Assembly (NCBI GenBank): GCA_008360975.2
Contig: CM039192.1
Location: forward strand, 11,633,694-11,697,693
Reading direction: 5' to 3'
DNA: 64,000 nucleotides
From: Lichenostomus cassidix
Lineage: Eukaryota; Chordata; Aves; Passeriformes; Meliphagidae
In this document: one piece after another, positions 24,690 through 37,267 of the stretch
Position numbering within the stretch: position 1 is the stretch's first letter
How the letters are laid out: the number at the start of each line of letters is the position of its first letter
Notes under the pieces: generated by a model
Databases searched by the model: none
The model's input: the letters and a program-made list of their open reading frames with translations, nothing else
What the model was told of the DNA's origin: nothing
Program-made: the position numbers and the translations under genes

Positions 24690-24905
24690 TTCCTTTAAAA
24701 TATTAACTGCTTAATAATTTCCATGCAAATACACTAGCAATTAATAATTGCATTGCAATGACTTGGCTGTTTATAGCCTGTAAATTGAAACATTAGGTGT
24801 ATGTAAATATCTTGACTTCAGTGGGAAATGGAAAGACGCTGCTTAGTAATAAAGGCTGTCTTATTCAATTAGCAGAATGTTACATTTCCTGTTTCCTTCT
24901 AATCA
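24690..24905. promoter_or_regulatory. Candidate conserved non-coding element with octamer and homeodomain cores
   Basis: Within 40 bases lie the octamer ATGCAAAT (24723-24730), the perfect inverted repeat GCAATTA-A-TAATTGC (24737-24751) made of two TAATT homeodomain cores, and the C/EBP-type palindrome ATTGCAAT (24752-24759). Further right are CTTGACTTCAGTGGG and CAATTAGCAGAATG. Such packing of intact developmental motifs in unique sequence is typical of enhancers, but no conservation data are available here. Confidence 0.35.
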
Positions 24906-27266
24906 CCATAGGGTCTCCTAAACATTCACAGGGTTGGTGTTGACTAAGCTGTTGCATTGCAGATTACAGGAAGCCTTGTGCTTAAAATTACCATTTGAAA
25001 TAAAACAGAACAAAAATTTTACCAAGAATCAGTAGGGCTGTGGCTAAGCTATTTGAAAAGCAACACCAAGGAGTGAGGGGAAATCAGGGTAACATTTATT
25101 GCTGAGACAAGGTTCAGAGTCGTCGAAACTATTTCACAAATGGTCTGAGTAGAAACAAAACTGACAAAAGCTTTTCAGCAAAATGTTGAAATGCTTAGTT
25201 TTGAAAATGTCAAAATTAACTGGTTTGATATTTCAAAATGTTTTGTGCATTGTAATGCAAGCTGAGGAATTAAAAGGGTGAGTTCATCCAATTACTTGGG
25301 GACTGTGTCCTCTTCCCAAATGAATGCCATGAGATGCCTTGGCTCAAGCCCATCTCAGTCTTCCTGCTTTCCAAGGGTGTCTTCAGCCTTCCACAAGATG
25401 GTGTGTGCTCTGATTTGTATTTTGACAATGTTTCACTTTGCATGGTCGATTTGTATGTCATTGAGCAGACAAGGAATCCCTCTCACATCACAGCCATTCA
25501 AACATTTGCCAGAAGAGCCTGAATTTCTGCCCAAGCACTGAATTCAGCAGAGGCAGAACTAAGGACTCTGATGTCTCAAGGAACTGTGTAACCCCTCAGC
25601 TTCAGCTACTCTGTGCTGAAACATCCTTAGTCTTCTCTTTTGTATGGAGTATTTAAATGTTATTTGCTGAAGAGAACTAAAGTGATCATAAGGTACATTT
25701 GGAATAACATTGAGTGTCCTTAGGTATCCTTAGTAATCCTCAGGTATCTAATTATTTCTTTCCCTGCCTTAGTTTCTTCAGTTAAACTTTCTTTATATGG
25801 AATTTTTTTCAACCTATTTCACTTCTGTTTTCTGAACTAGTCATCTGGCAAGAAAAAATAATCAGTATTTTCACATTCCTCCTCCAGATGATTAAATCAT
25901 TAAAAATCACAATGTAACAAGATTCCATATTTGGAGTGATAGAAGTTTCTGGAATGTGTCAAGGATCAGAATTTCTCTTCACATCTCTTGGGTTTCTGTG
26001 CCAGTAGGTAGTCAGCACAGTTCCATTCATGTCAGTAAGGTGTGCTGTTTCATACTGAGCAGGGGATTGACTCACTATATTTTGACTTCTATTAGGTAAA
26101 TTAAGATTAGGTGTGCTAATGGGTTTGGGGTTTTCCCCACTGATTTTAGTAAGTCCTTATAGGCTCTTATGCATCTGCTTATTTAAAAGACATAACTACT
26201 TTCATTGACTCAAATGACATATTCATGAACATAAGGTAATTAAGGTTGTAAGTTTCTGGAAGACTGAGATCTAGGATTGTAAGTCTGGTACATTTTAAAA
26301 AATAATACTAGTATTTGGGCTATATATATGTTTGTGTGTAAGTTGTGTGTGGCTTTGTGCTATTATTAAAAAGCATGTTTTCTTTCCACCTCTCAATTGA
26401 AGGAGATAAAAAAACCACAAGCAAATTAAATTAGTCTCTATTCAAACAGTGGTATAATTATGTCACTAGTTCCTGTGGGCATAAGAAAATTGTTATATGA
26501 ATCTTAACTTTTTTTAAGGGTATTGTCATCTACATCTGCCTAACTGAAGTCAAAACTGTAGCAGATCAATATTTCATAGACTTCATAAAAACTGAGGCAT
26601 TTATGTATGTAGCAGATTATGTCACAATATTGTCAATCTGCCATGTCCTCCCATCCTCTTTTAAAAAAATTCCCCATGGCAAAGCACATTATCACTTTTA
26701 TGAAAACAAAAAGAGTCCATATTTATTTTCCAAAGTGTTCTTCAAGACTTTCATAAGGTTACTTTATAAAATGTTAGACTGTGCCCTTTTTCTTTTCTTC
26801 TCATCATTTCCATCTGCTGAAGAAATATGTTTGAAATACCACTAAATCAGAGTAACCGTGGTGCATCAGGGTTGTGAATTGCAGGCCACACCATAGTGCT
26901 AAGAGTCCAAAATCCTCCTATTTTCAACCTCATTGTACTCATGCCTGATTAAAGTTTAAATATGCATCATGGTTCAAATTAAGATTAAAATGGGTTTTTC
27001 TAAATCAGGACCTCTTAACTGCTCTTCCAAAGTCCAATAAATTCAGAATACTTTGGATTACTTTCAACGTAGTTAAAGGTCAAACCTCTGAATGCCTGTT
27101 TAGGGAAAACTGGTTTTTATGAGCCAAAAGTATATAATTTGAGTTTTTTGTACTGAGACAGTCCTGTTCAATCATGTCCCATTACAAGGTTGCACAACTA
27201 GAACACATACTCTGACCTGTTTCTGTAGTGCAAACAGGGAGTCAGGTTTGCATTTCAGCCCAGGAA

Positions 27267-27812
27267 GACACCACGTCCTGGGCTGCAGCAAGGCAGGGTG
27301 GGCAGCAGGGCAGGGAGAGGATTGAGCCCCCCTGCTCACTGAGACCCCAAATGCAGTGCTGCACCAGCTCTGGGGTCCCAGCAGGGCAAGGATTCAGACC
27401 TGCTGGAAAGAGACCAGAGGAGGGACAGAAAGGGGATCAGAGGGCTGGAGCACCTCTGTGTGAAGACAGGCTGAGAGAGTTGGCATTGCTATCTGGAGAA
27501 GAGAAGGCTCCAGGTTGCCCAAGAGCTGGAGAGGTTCTTTTCACAAGGGCTTGTAGTGATGGAATAAGGGAGAATGGCTTTCAACTGGAAGAGAGTAGCT
27601 TTAGATTAGATATCAGGAAGAAATCCTTTACTGTGAGGGTGTCACAGGTTGCCCAGAGTAGCTGTGGCTGCCCCACCCCTGGGAGTGCTCAGGGCCAGGC
27701 TGACTGGGGCTTGGAGAAAGCTGGGATACTGGAAGGTGGTGATCAAGTGGAACCTGGTGATCCTTAAGTCCTTTCTAACCCAAACCAGTCTACAACTCCA
27801 TGGTTCTGTAGT
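27267..27812 (+). mobile_element. CR1 LINE, 3' part of ORF2 plus 3' end
   Basis: About 545 bases of the 3' end of CR1, the dominant non-LTR retrotransposon of birds. The DNA shows the expected series: TCCTGGGCTGCAGCAAGG, GAGACCCCAAATGCAGTGCTG, CAGCTCTGGGGTCCCAGC, ATCAGAGGGCTGGAGCACCT, GAAGACAGGCTGAGAGAGTTG, then TTGCCCAGAGTAGCTGTGG and AGTCCTTTCTAACCCAAACC. In translation, DRLREL and LEESSFRLDIRKKSFTVRV (about 27582-27642) match the C-terminal end of the CR1 ORF2 protein downstream of the reverse transcriptase domain. The copy is 5'-truncated. After GAAGGCTCCAGG it lacks the usual stretch that encodes the AFQYLKG-like part, so it has an internal deletion of roughly 40-60 bases. The terminal ATTCTATG octamers are decayed (CTCCATGGTTCTG). 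The frame across 27228-27767 is open by survival and is not a working gene. Confidence 0.95.
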
Positions 27813-30800
27813 GACTGCAATGATTGCAAACAGAATTGTGTTAAGCCCTTCTCAAGTGTCACTGAATGTGCCTTTTGAGCCTCGATGGTCTCTTAATTTG
27901 GGTCCCATATTCTATAAATCGAGAGAATAAGTTAGTTTTCAGTAAGATATGTTTTATATATCTGCAAATTTTATATCTTTTTACGGTAAGATATGTTAGT
28001 TATCAGAAGATATTCAAGGCTTATATTATGTACCATACATTTTTCTTAAGCTACAGTAGATTCCTGGCAGCACATATATAAAAAAATAATGAGTGATCAG
28101 TCTAATAAAAGCAAATGGGGAGCTCCAACTGATCCCAGTTTGAAGTCCTTTGCTGGTATATTTATGGTATCCAGGTGGTTTAATAGAAATTGAGAGATTT
28201 ATACAGTAAATGATTTCACAGCTTTTTCCTGTTTGACTCAACATATTTAAGCATGAGAAGTTAATGTATGTTCTTGGCAAGTTTGCTCACATATTTTTGT
28301 AAATAAAATGAAGTGCCTCTTTAAGAAATGAACTCAAGCCTTTACTTTCAGTACAAATCTTTGTTCAACTCAGTTTTGCATTAAATGTAAATATTATGCA
28401 GAAATGTATGTCAGTTGTGACATTTTATGAGAAGACAATATATGATTCCTAAGCAAAGTATTCATTTAAATTTCTCTTGCTTTCCTTTAATGACTTTATT
28501 GTTACTTTTTAGTGGGTTTTGTGACAAATTTTTTTATAAACTTCACCAATATCATGTGACTGAAATAAGCAGTACTGTTGAAATGAAGATAGATCTAGAG
28601 GATCATGGCATTACTTTCATAGTATTTCTTCTACTTCCAGGTTAAGACATTTTGGTAACTGAACTTCCCACCATGAGACTGCATTTTCCTGCCTCTCAAC
28701 AGAGGAGACAAAAATCACTTCCGGATAGTAAGATGCTTAATTTCTACTTTATTAAGGAACTCAAAAAACACTTCATGTAAGTAACTCAGTCTCTTCTTGC
28801 CTATCATAGACACTGATAAGTTGGTGATTAAACTTTCCCCTTTTCTCTGTGCTCAAACTTGGGAAAATTCAGTAACAGTTTTAAATGCTGCCTGCTAACT
28901 TTAGGCCATTGAAGAAACACATCAAGAGGAGGTGAAGAACAAAAATATGTCACAAATCCATGTGTTTCTAAACCAATGGCATGGACAAACAGGAAACTTA
29001 TTAGCTTCTTGTAGGCCATTTATGTTTAGTTTTAAGCCATTCCAGACTAATATCTTCTATTGATTTTTTTTCTGTGGATAGGAAGAATCATATTTTTGTT
29101 TAACATCTTAAAGTATAATGTATCTTTTGAATCAGGTTGGACAAAAAGTTCAGCAAGCTGACTCGGTGGTTTTGGTCATTTTCCTTTTATTTCATATTCC
29201 AGGGAAACTCAACAGATACAAACCATGTATTTATGGGAAATTATTAGACACAGTTCTTTGGTCTGCAATTTTGAGGAATGCAGAGCAGCTAATTAGCATG
29301 GTCTCTCTCTCTGACAGAAAAATCTCTAAAGCTCATTATAGCTTAGTGTGTACCTTTGAAAAGGCAAGTGCTGCATAAGCATCTTTCAGATGCACTTCCC
29401 ATATAGGAGAGTTTGAAAATGCAAAAGCCAAGGGAATCTTGCACTGCTCCTGGCTGCCTTTACTCTCAGGATTTGCCAGTGTGGCATTGTCCACAACCAC
29501 TGATTCTCTGCAGCTCTGGGATCAACTTTAGCCCATTCCCCCCAGTCCCTAACCAGGTGCAGAGTTTATATACAACCTCCTGGCCTAGAGGCAGGAATGC
29601 TCCCCGGTGAGCTCTCCTGACACTATAGTACATCCTGCCACGACTTTTAACATCACTAGAGACATATTTTTTTCCCCCAGAGGAAATAATGACTTGCAGT
29701 AACACAGCCTGTTGAGAGATCTTGTTGGAAATCCAAACATGTGGCAATTTACGAGTGTCAGCAGAATTTTTGAGACTTGTGTGGCAATACGTGCTGTGCG
29801 TTAGATGTTGGAATCTGACCCTTCGGCTTGGCCACAGTGGTGTCCCAGGAAAACCATGGAGAGTTGCCTCTACTCTCTTTTCTGTTTACTTTCTTTCCCT
29901 AATATTCTGCAATATTGTTAACCTATATAGCAATTTGTACGTGTTCTGCCTGTAGATTGTTTTTCACAATCTGAAATCCTGCCTAAGACCTTTTTGTTTT
30001 ATCTGATCAGTCAATTTTGATATTTTTTTCTTTCTTTGTATAATTCATGTTTCCTTTATGGAATTCTTGACTAACTGAAATAGGGTTGTAAAGTAAGAGG
30101 CAGAAAATGGTGATGGCAATATTTTTTTTTTCTTTTTCACCCTGATCCTGTAACAATTTGTATTTTTAATAAGAATAGAATTTTTTTTCCTAGAAAGGAT
30201 GAACCTCAGTTTCTAAAATCCAGTTTTAATACCTGTGCTCTGCCTAACTGGATCTGAAAGCAATATAGATCTCTAGCTGTTTCATGACAAAACAGTCTTT
30301 GCATTCAGCCTTGAGCAAGTGAAACAAGGTTTCTGGTTATTCCTATTAAGAACAGCATAAATAAACCTGAGCACAATGCTGTGTAATGTTCAAGGAGAAA
30401 ATAGCCTTATTACAGACTGGCTTGTCTGAAACTTGGGTTTGGCATGTTTAACATGTTTTACATCATCAGGTTTTGTTACTGCTGCTGGCACTAGCCTACA
30501 ACATGATTGAGAGGTTTTGATGACCTCAGCTTCAGCAGTTTATTAAGTCATCCAAACAAATAAAGAGGTTCTGTCAAGTAGCTTGCTCACAACATCTGCC
30601 TTACCTGTGTATTTTTGTGGTCTAGTATAATTGTAATTTGAATTTTGAGTGTCTATCAGTGAGGGAAAGAGGGAGAAGACAAAGCTCCTACTCTGTGGCT
30701 GAAAGGAAAGGGTAAAAGACTCCTTGGCTACCATCTCTATTAAATACAGAAAGAAGGGCTAAGAAAACAATCTTTTAATGTGCTGAAGATTTGGCCATAT

Positions 30801-33134
30801 TAATAAAATAAGCTTGTTTTCATTCTGAAGATCAGTAGCAGTGTATTATTATGATTACAGGTATTGCTGAAATTTCATAGGCAGAAACATGTATTGCATC
30901 AACTGCAAGAAACTGAGAGTGATGTATTAATCTGAAGGAAGCAGACTGGTTTTATGAAAGTACTTTTCCCTGGGCCAATGGCATATCCAGTGACTCCTAG
31001 TTCTCTGCTAGCATCCACGTGGTGCTGCACTGCAGAGACAAAAACACCATTTTAAAAACAGTTGATTACATCTTCAGAATCTGAGATTTTCAGAGATCTT
31101 TTTCATGAGTTCTCGGCTGAGATAGGACTGATAATTAGGACATGTGATAAATGACAAAACTTGAAAATTCAAAGGCTTTAACTTTTCCAAATCAGATGAA
31201 ACTTTTTTGTCTTTCATATGGAAATCCTTGTGGTGTGATGATAAAACTGATGGTTTGAGCCAGGTTGAAATTAGAATGAAAACAGCTTTCCTATTGCTAT
31301 TTCATCATCAGTAGGTTTTGGCACAGTGGGAAAAAGAGAATACCAAAGCAACACTGAGCAACTCTGGTGATCCCCAAAACCCTATAAGCACAGAAGTCAG
31401 TAAGATTTGGCACAGTGGAAGGTGTTTCATTGCCCTACAGGTGTGTGTGGCTGCACAGCCCTTGGGTGATCCCAGGGCCTGGCTCTGCACTCAGACAGTG
31501 CTGAGGATTAGATTCAGAGGGCAGGAAAGGGTTTGGACATGGAATGTTCCCATTCTCTTTTTTCCTTTGGAAACTGTGACACAGCACATTATGCCTGTAG
31601 GTGTTAGCATCAGCTGATTCTTACAGAGGAAAATTGCCTGAAGTATAAATATATATATAAAAGTTGCTCCTGCCTAAAGTATATCATGGCATCTGCTCTT
31701 GGAGAAGGTCCAGCTCACCTGGATTATCTGATGTTGGAGGTTGTGGTAAAAGTGTCTTCCTGGCAAGTAAAGGTATGACTAGATACCACAAATATGAGGA
31801 GCCGTTAAACTAACTGCATTTTCAGATAACATCTTGTAATCCCTGTGCCTCTGAGCTCACCCAGGGGTTTTGCATTTGCGTGTAAATCCACACAGATCAT
31901 TCTGAATGGGCAGTCAGTGGCTTTGGTTTTCAGTACCAGCACCCTAAACACATTGCAGACTTCAGTGAGGCTTGATTAGATCACATTCTAGAGATCACAC
32001 ATGGAAATGCAGCTTGCTCTTTTCTTACAGAGCAGAAGGGAGGCTCAGAGTACTCTGAGCCATGACACAGAAAGGTCTATTTACTCTTAAATTAGGAATT
32101 TGCTGTGTAGTAGTTAGGACTATCCTATCACCATCAAGAAAATACTGGCACAGGCCACTAACATGACAGTCTGCTTGGCTCGATCTCAGTCTGGGGGAGT
32201 TTGCAGTGATGCCAGCAACTCAGAAGTTGTTTTAAAGTACTGAAAAGCAGCGTGTAAACAGTGAGCAAATACATGAGTCAATGGAGAATGAAGTTGTCAT
32301 CAGCTGTCCCTCTGTGGAAGCAGGAAAATGCATGTTGTAAAATGTGGCTAATAGCAGAACTCTCTTTTACTTGCTGCCTCAGTGAGTATCCAGCTTTCAG
32401 AAATCCAAAGCTGGTCATTTTCAAATCCACCCTCACAATATGTCTGTTTAAGCTGCCTCCGAAAGAACCCTTATGGAAAATAATGGAAAAAAAAAAGAAG
32501 AAGAAAACAAAAAAACCCAAAGCAAACAGTCACACTTTCCTTCAAGTCAATATTTTCCTTGTGGTTTTAATTCAGATACTGGTCAGAAACTAATGGGATT
32601 TATTTTTCTTTGACTTCCACAAACTTTGAATCCAGTCTGCAACATGCACAAATTCATGAAAAGCTGGGGAGAAGGTTTATTCCCAAAGTAAAGCACTCTT
32701 ACAAGCATTTCTCTTTTTCTTCTAAGGCTGCCCTGTTCTTTTTGCAATAAAGGTGTGGGCAGTAGGCCATGCTTCAGTTTCTGAGACCATCTGCCAATGC
32801 AAACAGAAAAAAATTAATTATGAATGGTGTCTTCCCATGCTAAATCATTTATTGTAAAGGAGTTTTTCAGCTTGTTTGTAATGGCTGTAGCCTAAGGGTG
32901 CACACTGTATAAATTGCCTGATTACAGGATACAGAACACTTCTAAATGGGCCTCAGATGATTAGGAGAGGGGAAAGAAATTAAAAAGGCCATTTCCCTTT
33001 AGGTATGCAAATGGATTGCAGAACAATAGACAAAGATATGAAAGACCATGATAAAACATACCCTCTTTTCTTTTACCTTAAATTATGTGCTAGGCAAGTA
33101 GCAAGCTTCATTACATGTGTCAGCTGAGATGTGA
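27813..33134. other. Non-coding stretch, no gene seen
   Basis: AT-rich unique DNA. Weak features: GGCACAGTGG occurs twice near 31320 and 31409 in a moderately GC-rich patch (31310-31520); an AT dinucleotide run near 31649; an A-rich tract at 32489-32517. Segments at about 32800-32890 and 33000-33160 look complex and carry AATTAATTATGAATGG and TATGCAAATGG words. Frames are all below about 110 codons and domain-free. Confidence 0.6.
32489..32517. repeat. A-rich low-complexity tract
   Basis: A10, then AAG triplets and A-rich CAAAAAAACCC. No retroposon body is attached on either side that I can recognise. Confidence 0.8.
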
Positions 33135-33156
33135 ATTGTTTCATAATTGAAACAAT
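33135..33156. repeat. Perfect 9-bp inverted repeat with paired SOX-like cores
   Basis: ATTGTTTCA (33135-33143), TAAT, TGAAACAAT (33148-33156) form a perfect inverted repeat. Each arm ends in ATTGT/ACAAT, the core bound by SOX HMG proteins, and the centre is a TAAT homeodomain core. The arrangement is diverging rather than the facing arrangement described for SOX9/SOX10 dimers, so no specific factor is claimed. Confidence 0.8.
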
Positions 33157-36100
33157 GCTGTTGCCAGATAGTGCATGTTAGATTTCAGGATAAAGTACCA
33201 GTTTTTGTGTCCTCAAGCAATTTGGGGTTTGCTGCCTAAATCTGTCTTAGCAATGGTTACATTCTGACCTTGGTTTAATTTAACTCTGCCTACTTTAGCC
33301 TCTCGGAGCTACCTCTTCAAACAGAAAGGTCTAAATTTGCTTTTGTCACTCTGGACCTTCCTCTCAAGTGGCAGTGAGGTGTCTGTCCTTCCTGAGCAGC
33401 CAGTGCTGGTATTTTGCTGCCTGTTTGCAGGTAGCTGGGTGTGTTTAGGCAGTTCAGTGAGCAGCAGGAGCTGTCTCCTAGTCTGTCACACCCTCACACA
33501 CCTCTGCATTCCCCCTTTGCCATACCCTTACACACACATCTGCCCGGGCCAAGCATCTGCTGTTTCCTGTCTGCTTGAATATCTGGGGAGATACAAATTC
33601 AAGTTTCCTGGTGCTAAAGTAACTTGAATATCTTAATAGTCAAAAGCAGCTCCTGGGGAACTGAAAGGTGAGAGGTGATAGATAATATTAATTATTGCTC
33701 TTCCATGACATGTTGGCCTCCTTGGAGTCTGAGTGACCACAGAAGTTGATGCTTAACAGCTACAACCCTTTGAAAAATTACACCCCCATCCCTCCACATT
33801 GCTGTGTCTCCAGCATGCAGCAGACAGGACACTGAGAATCACCAGACTGGGGTTAAAATTCATCAGTTTTTTAATCATAGATTTTTAAAATTTTGAGACT
33901 TTTGAAATCTTATTGGTCTGCTACATTAAACATATGGGGTTAAGATTCTCCTTACAAGCATGACGTGCTGAATTTTTTGGATAGTCAAAGCTAGAGTTCC
34001 CCCATAATTATAAAAGGCCAGGACCTGAATGTAAAATTTGAAGTTTGTTCTAAACCTATCTGATTTGAAAATTTCCCTCTATTTAATCTGCCTGTATTTG
34101 GCTCTATTTCTTACCACAGCACAGGGACAGACATTGAGTTTGCAAGTTTGGCCAGAGGAAGCTTATGAGAGCTGAACTTGTGTTAGAGCCCTGAGGAGCT
34201 CAGCCATACATGAGAACCAGAGATATTTTGGTGTGTCTCCCAAAGAAAAAACTAAAATCAAGATTCAGGAATTAATCAGGTCTAAACTTTTTTAGATAAA
34301 TATTTTTTTATCATAAGCAAGTAAACATGTGAAAATATCCTCCACATCTGTGCACTGTGTCTGTACAGCCCAGTCTGCCCTACTTTCTCTGTCCAGTCTT
34401 TCTCCAGAAAAAAAGTGTATCTGCAGGTGCACTTTACACATAGAGCCCAATTCTCTGATCGAAGTGCTGGCTCCGGGATTGTCCTTCCTCCCATCTGGGA
34501 TCTCTTGATCATTGTTGTAGCTTCCTCTGCTTAGGTCATGGCACCAGCTCAGCCTTAGCTCCTCGCAGTGGGCAGCTCTTCTCTCAGTCAGATGCAAGGC
34601 AGACAGGAGTGGAGAGGGGGAGGGTAAGGAGAATTTTTTATGGTATAGTCATCTGGGGCTTGCAAGAGCTGTAAATTGGGATTTAGAGTGATATCACTGT
34701 TCTTTCATTTATTTCACCGAGTAACAAGGGAAACAGCACTTTGAATGTAGTACTAATGAATAAATAATGCACTCATTTGAAAGCTGGAGTTGAGATTGAG
34801 AAATATATCCAGTATTTTTAGTGGGTCTGAGGTTCCATTAATGTGCCAGCTCTGAGGGAGGAGCCATGCAGGGAGATGCAGAGGATGTCCCTGTGGCCTT
34901 GTCACCTGCCCTGGGCACAGGAAGGCAAGCCCAGATGTTCCTCCCACATTTTTGCTGGCAGTGCCTGTGCTCCCCAGGCATTATTGAACTTTTCCAACTA
35001 AGGCATGTGACAAAAAGAGAATGTTAAGATTTGTTTGAAGCTGTGACTCCTTTTATTTGGCATCCACACACCACCTGCCTCAGGCTCAGGTTTGGCTGTA
35101 TCCTGTGAGGTCCTTGCCCTGCTAGAGCAGAGCACAGTGAGGGATGGCCAGTCCCTCTAGGGAAGCTCTGCCCACTTCCAGTGCCCTGTGGCCATGTCCT
35201 TGGGCTGTTTGATGGACTTTGCACAGACAGCTCTGGTCCATTTTGTTGTCAACAGACAGTTCTGTCACTGCAGTAATGTGCAAACTTTCTGGGTTGGGTG
35301 AAACACTATCTGGTCCTCTAAACATCAAAGATGATCCAGGAGCAAAGCACTTAAAAGTTATTTCTTCTAGTCCTAATACATTCTCCTTACTTCATTCTGT
35401 CCACGTTCCTTTGCAGTTCTTTCCAAGCAATAGTCTGGGGATGGAGCAGACCTGCTTACAACATTCCCTTGGCTGTCCAGAGTTTCTCTCTTTGTTCAAT
35501 CTCAGCACAAAAAAGCTATAATTTGTTGCCTTGTGCAGCTCCAAATACACTGTTGCTGATTATTTTTCCTAATATTTCGAAAACAGGATGGAAATCTGTC
35601 ATGTGCATCTCTTCTGTCTTTAATATGCCTTGCTAACAGAATCTGTAAATGTCTAGAAGCTGTGATGAATATTTCTGTTGATTTGGAGGAGTGCCTTCCA
35701 TAAACAGGAGTTTGTGGAATTTCCCCTCCCCACTTCTGTGGATTGTAAATTCTCAATGAGTAACTGAGATCAGGTCACAATGGGACGAAATCTGTGAAAG
35801 ATTATTGATTTCTTCTAGAAATGAGGAAATTTGTAAGCCATGACATGCACTGTAATATTGGTCCTGTCTGGCAGATCACCTGCTTGGATCAGTGGTTCTT
35901 TATGCATGCAGTAATTTCAGGATCCTTATCATCATTCAGACATGAAAAATTATTTTTAAATAGATATGTAATAGACTTAATTTTTATAAAATGAATATTT
36001 GCAGTTAGCATCAACAAATACATTTCATTTCATTTGATGTTTGTGTTTTTCCTTGTTCCTAACTATTAGATAGATGAAAAGCTTTGAATCCAGCTTGAAA

Positions 36101-37220
36101 TATGTTATTATATATCCTACATTAGGTATCTTTGAAATAGCATGTGTGGGTGTTTATGACAGTTTTGAAGATTGATGATTGACAGTCATTCCCATAAAAA
36201 GTAGTAATATGAAGAATCACTTGTTTCAAGAATGCTGAGAACATTCCTTACTTTGATTTTCATTCCTTCTCTTCTGAAACCTGAAAAACAGTTTTATTTT
36301 CTAAGAAAAGGGAAATATGAACAAAAAGACACTCCATTAGGCTGACCCACTTTTTTTTCTATTTTAATGTGTGATCTAAAAAATCAGCTTATATTCTGCC
36401 TCCTAATGTCATACAGAGTACTTTTTTGTTGTAAAAAAGGTCTTGTTTTAGTGCAGGTCTTGTTTATTGTAAGCTCAATACTACATGATCCTGACTACTC
36501 CACAAAACCTCAGAAAGGCAAAGCAACTAGAAAATCAATGTAAGGAAAAGGTGATTTTGTTAAGCAATCCCTTCCACAATGGGTGTGGAAACCTTTTTAA
36601 AGATATGTAGTTGTATTGCTATAAAGAGGTAGAAGAAGCACCTACATTATAGGAGTGTGTAATAGAAATGTAGGCAAACTTCTAGCTCTGCCTTTGCCCT
36701 GCTTAAACTCCACTTCCTATTCAACCTCTAAGAGCCTGACTAGAACCTTCACCTTCCTCAAAAAGTGCTTAATTTAATATCTCATGAAAAAAGAATATCT
36801 CTAGGATCACAAAAATAAATTGTCAGCATAAAAATAGCAAAGACATTTTCCTGTTGTCTTACAGGACAGATCACTTCTCTGCATCCAGGAAGAGAAGTAA
36901 AAAGTAAGACCCCCATTGTGTATATGTGTCTTTTAGCCTAGTCTTTTCATGTTTAAAACAGTAGCAATGATAGCACTCCAAATAATATATTATTTTTAAG
37001 GCTTTCTAAGTTCTGTTTTTCAATTGACTTGGACATACATAGTTGCTAATAAGAGGGAAATTCTGTGTAAGTCTCCTCATGTTACACAGTTTACAAATAA
37101 TAACTAGGCTCTGCAGAAATGAAATATTTCTACTCATTTTGTGATGAAAAATTGTGCATCTTGCAGTCTGAAACCTTTTATGCTTTATACACAGTAAAAA
37201 TCACTATATATTTCTAGGTT
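33157..37220. other. Non-coding stretch, no gene seen
   Basis: Mixed composition: 33330-33560 and 34830-35230 are richer in G and C, with short frames (up to about 100 codons) on both strands and no domain. The rest is AT-rich. I looked for CR1 or LTR ends in the 35.0-35.3 kb patch and found no convincing match. Confidence 0.55.
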
Positions 37221-37234
37221 ACTAGTACTAGTAC

Positions 37235-37267
37235 TTGCTCCTGTCCACATTTTGTGAACAGGAGCAA
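37235..37267 (-). repeat. Hairpin-forming inverted repeat, 14-bp stem
   Basis: TTGCTCCTGTCCAC (37235-37248) and GTGAACAGGAGCAA (37254-37267) are inverted copies separated by the five bases ATTTT. On the + strand there is one C-A mismatch; in an RNA read from the minus strand the same position is a G-U pair, so the minus-strand hairpin would be fully paired. The stem is shorter than a typical microRNA precursor, and I see no mature-miRNA match. A short ACTAGT duplication (37221-37232) sits just to the left. Confidence 0.85.

Larger units (their letters stand above)
21541..27266. other. Non-coding stretch, two regulatory-like patches
   Basis: AT-rich unique DNA. Patches at 22800-22965 and 24690-24905 look like conserved non-coding elements and are listed separately. 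Around 22020-22110 there is a run of diverged GATATTGCCAT / AGTATCACCAT / AGTATTGCCAT words, a small degenerate internal repeat. The minus-strand frame at 23036-23434 (132 codons) has no domain. Short AGGTATCCTTAG words repeat near 25719-25748. No gene is supported. Confidence 0.6.

Noticed and set aside
27228..27767. 179-codon + frame as a gene
   Set aside because: It starts at GTG and is the decayed CR1 ORF2 end with an internal deletion.
35880..35900. CAGTGGTTCT as a hAT/Charlie terminal repeat
   Set aside because: Only a ten-base word, with no partner inverted copy or target-site duplication seen.
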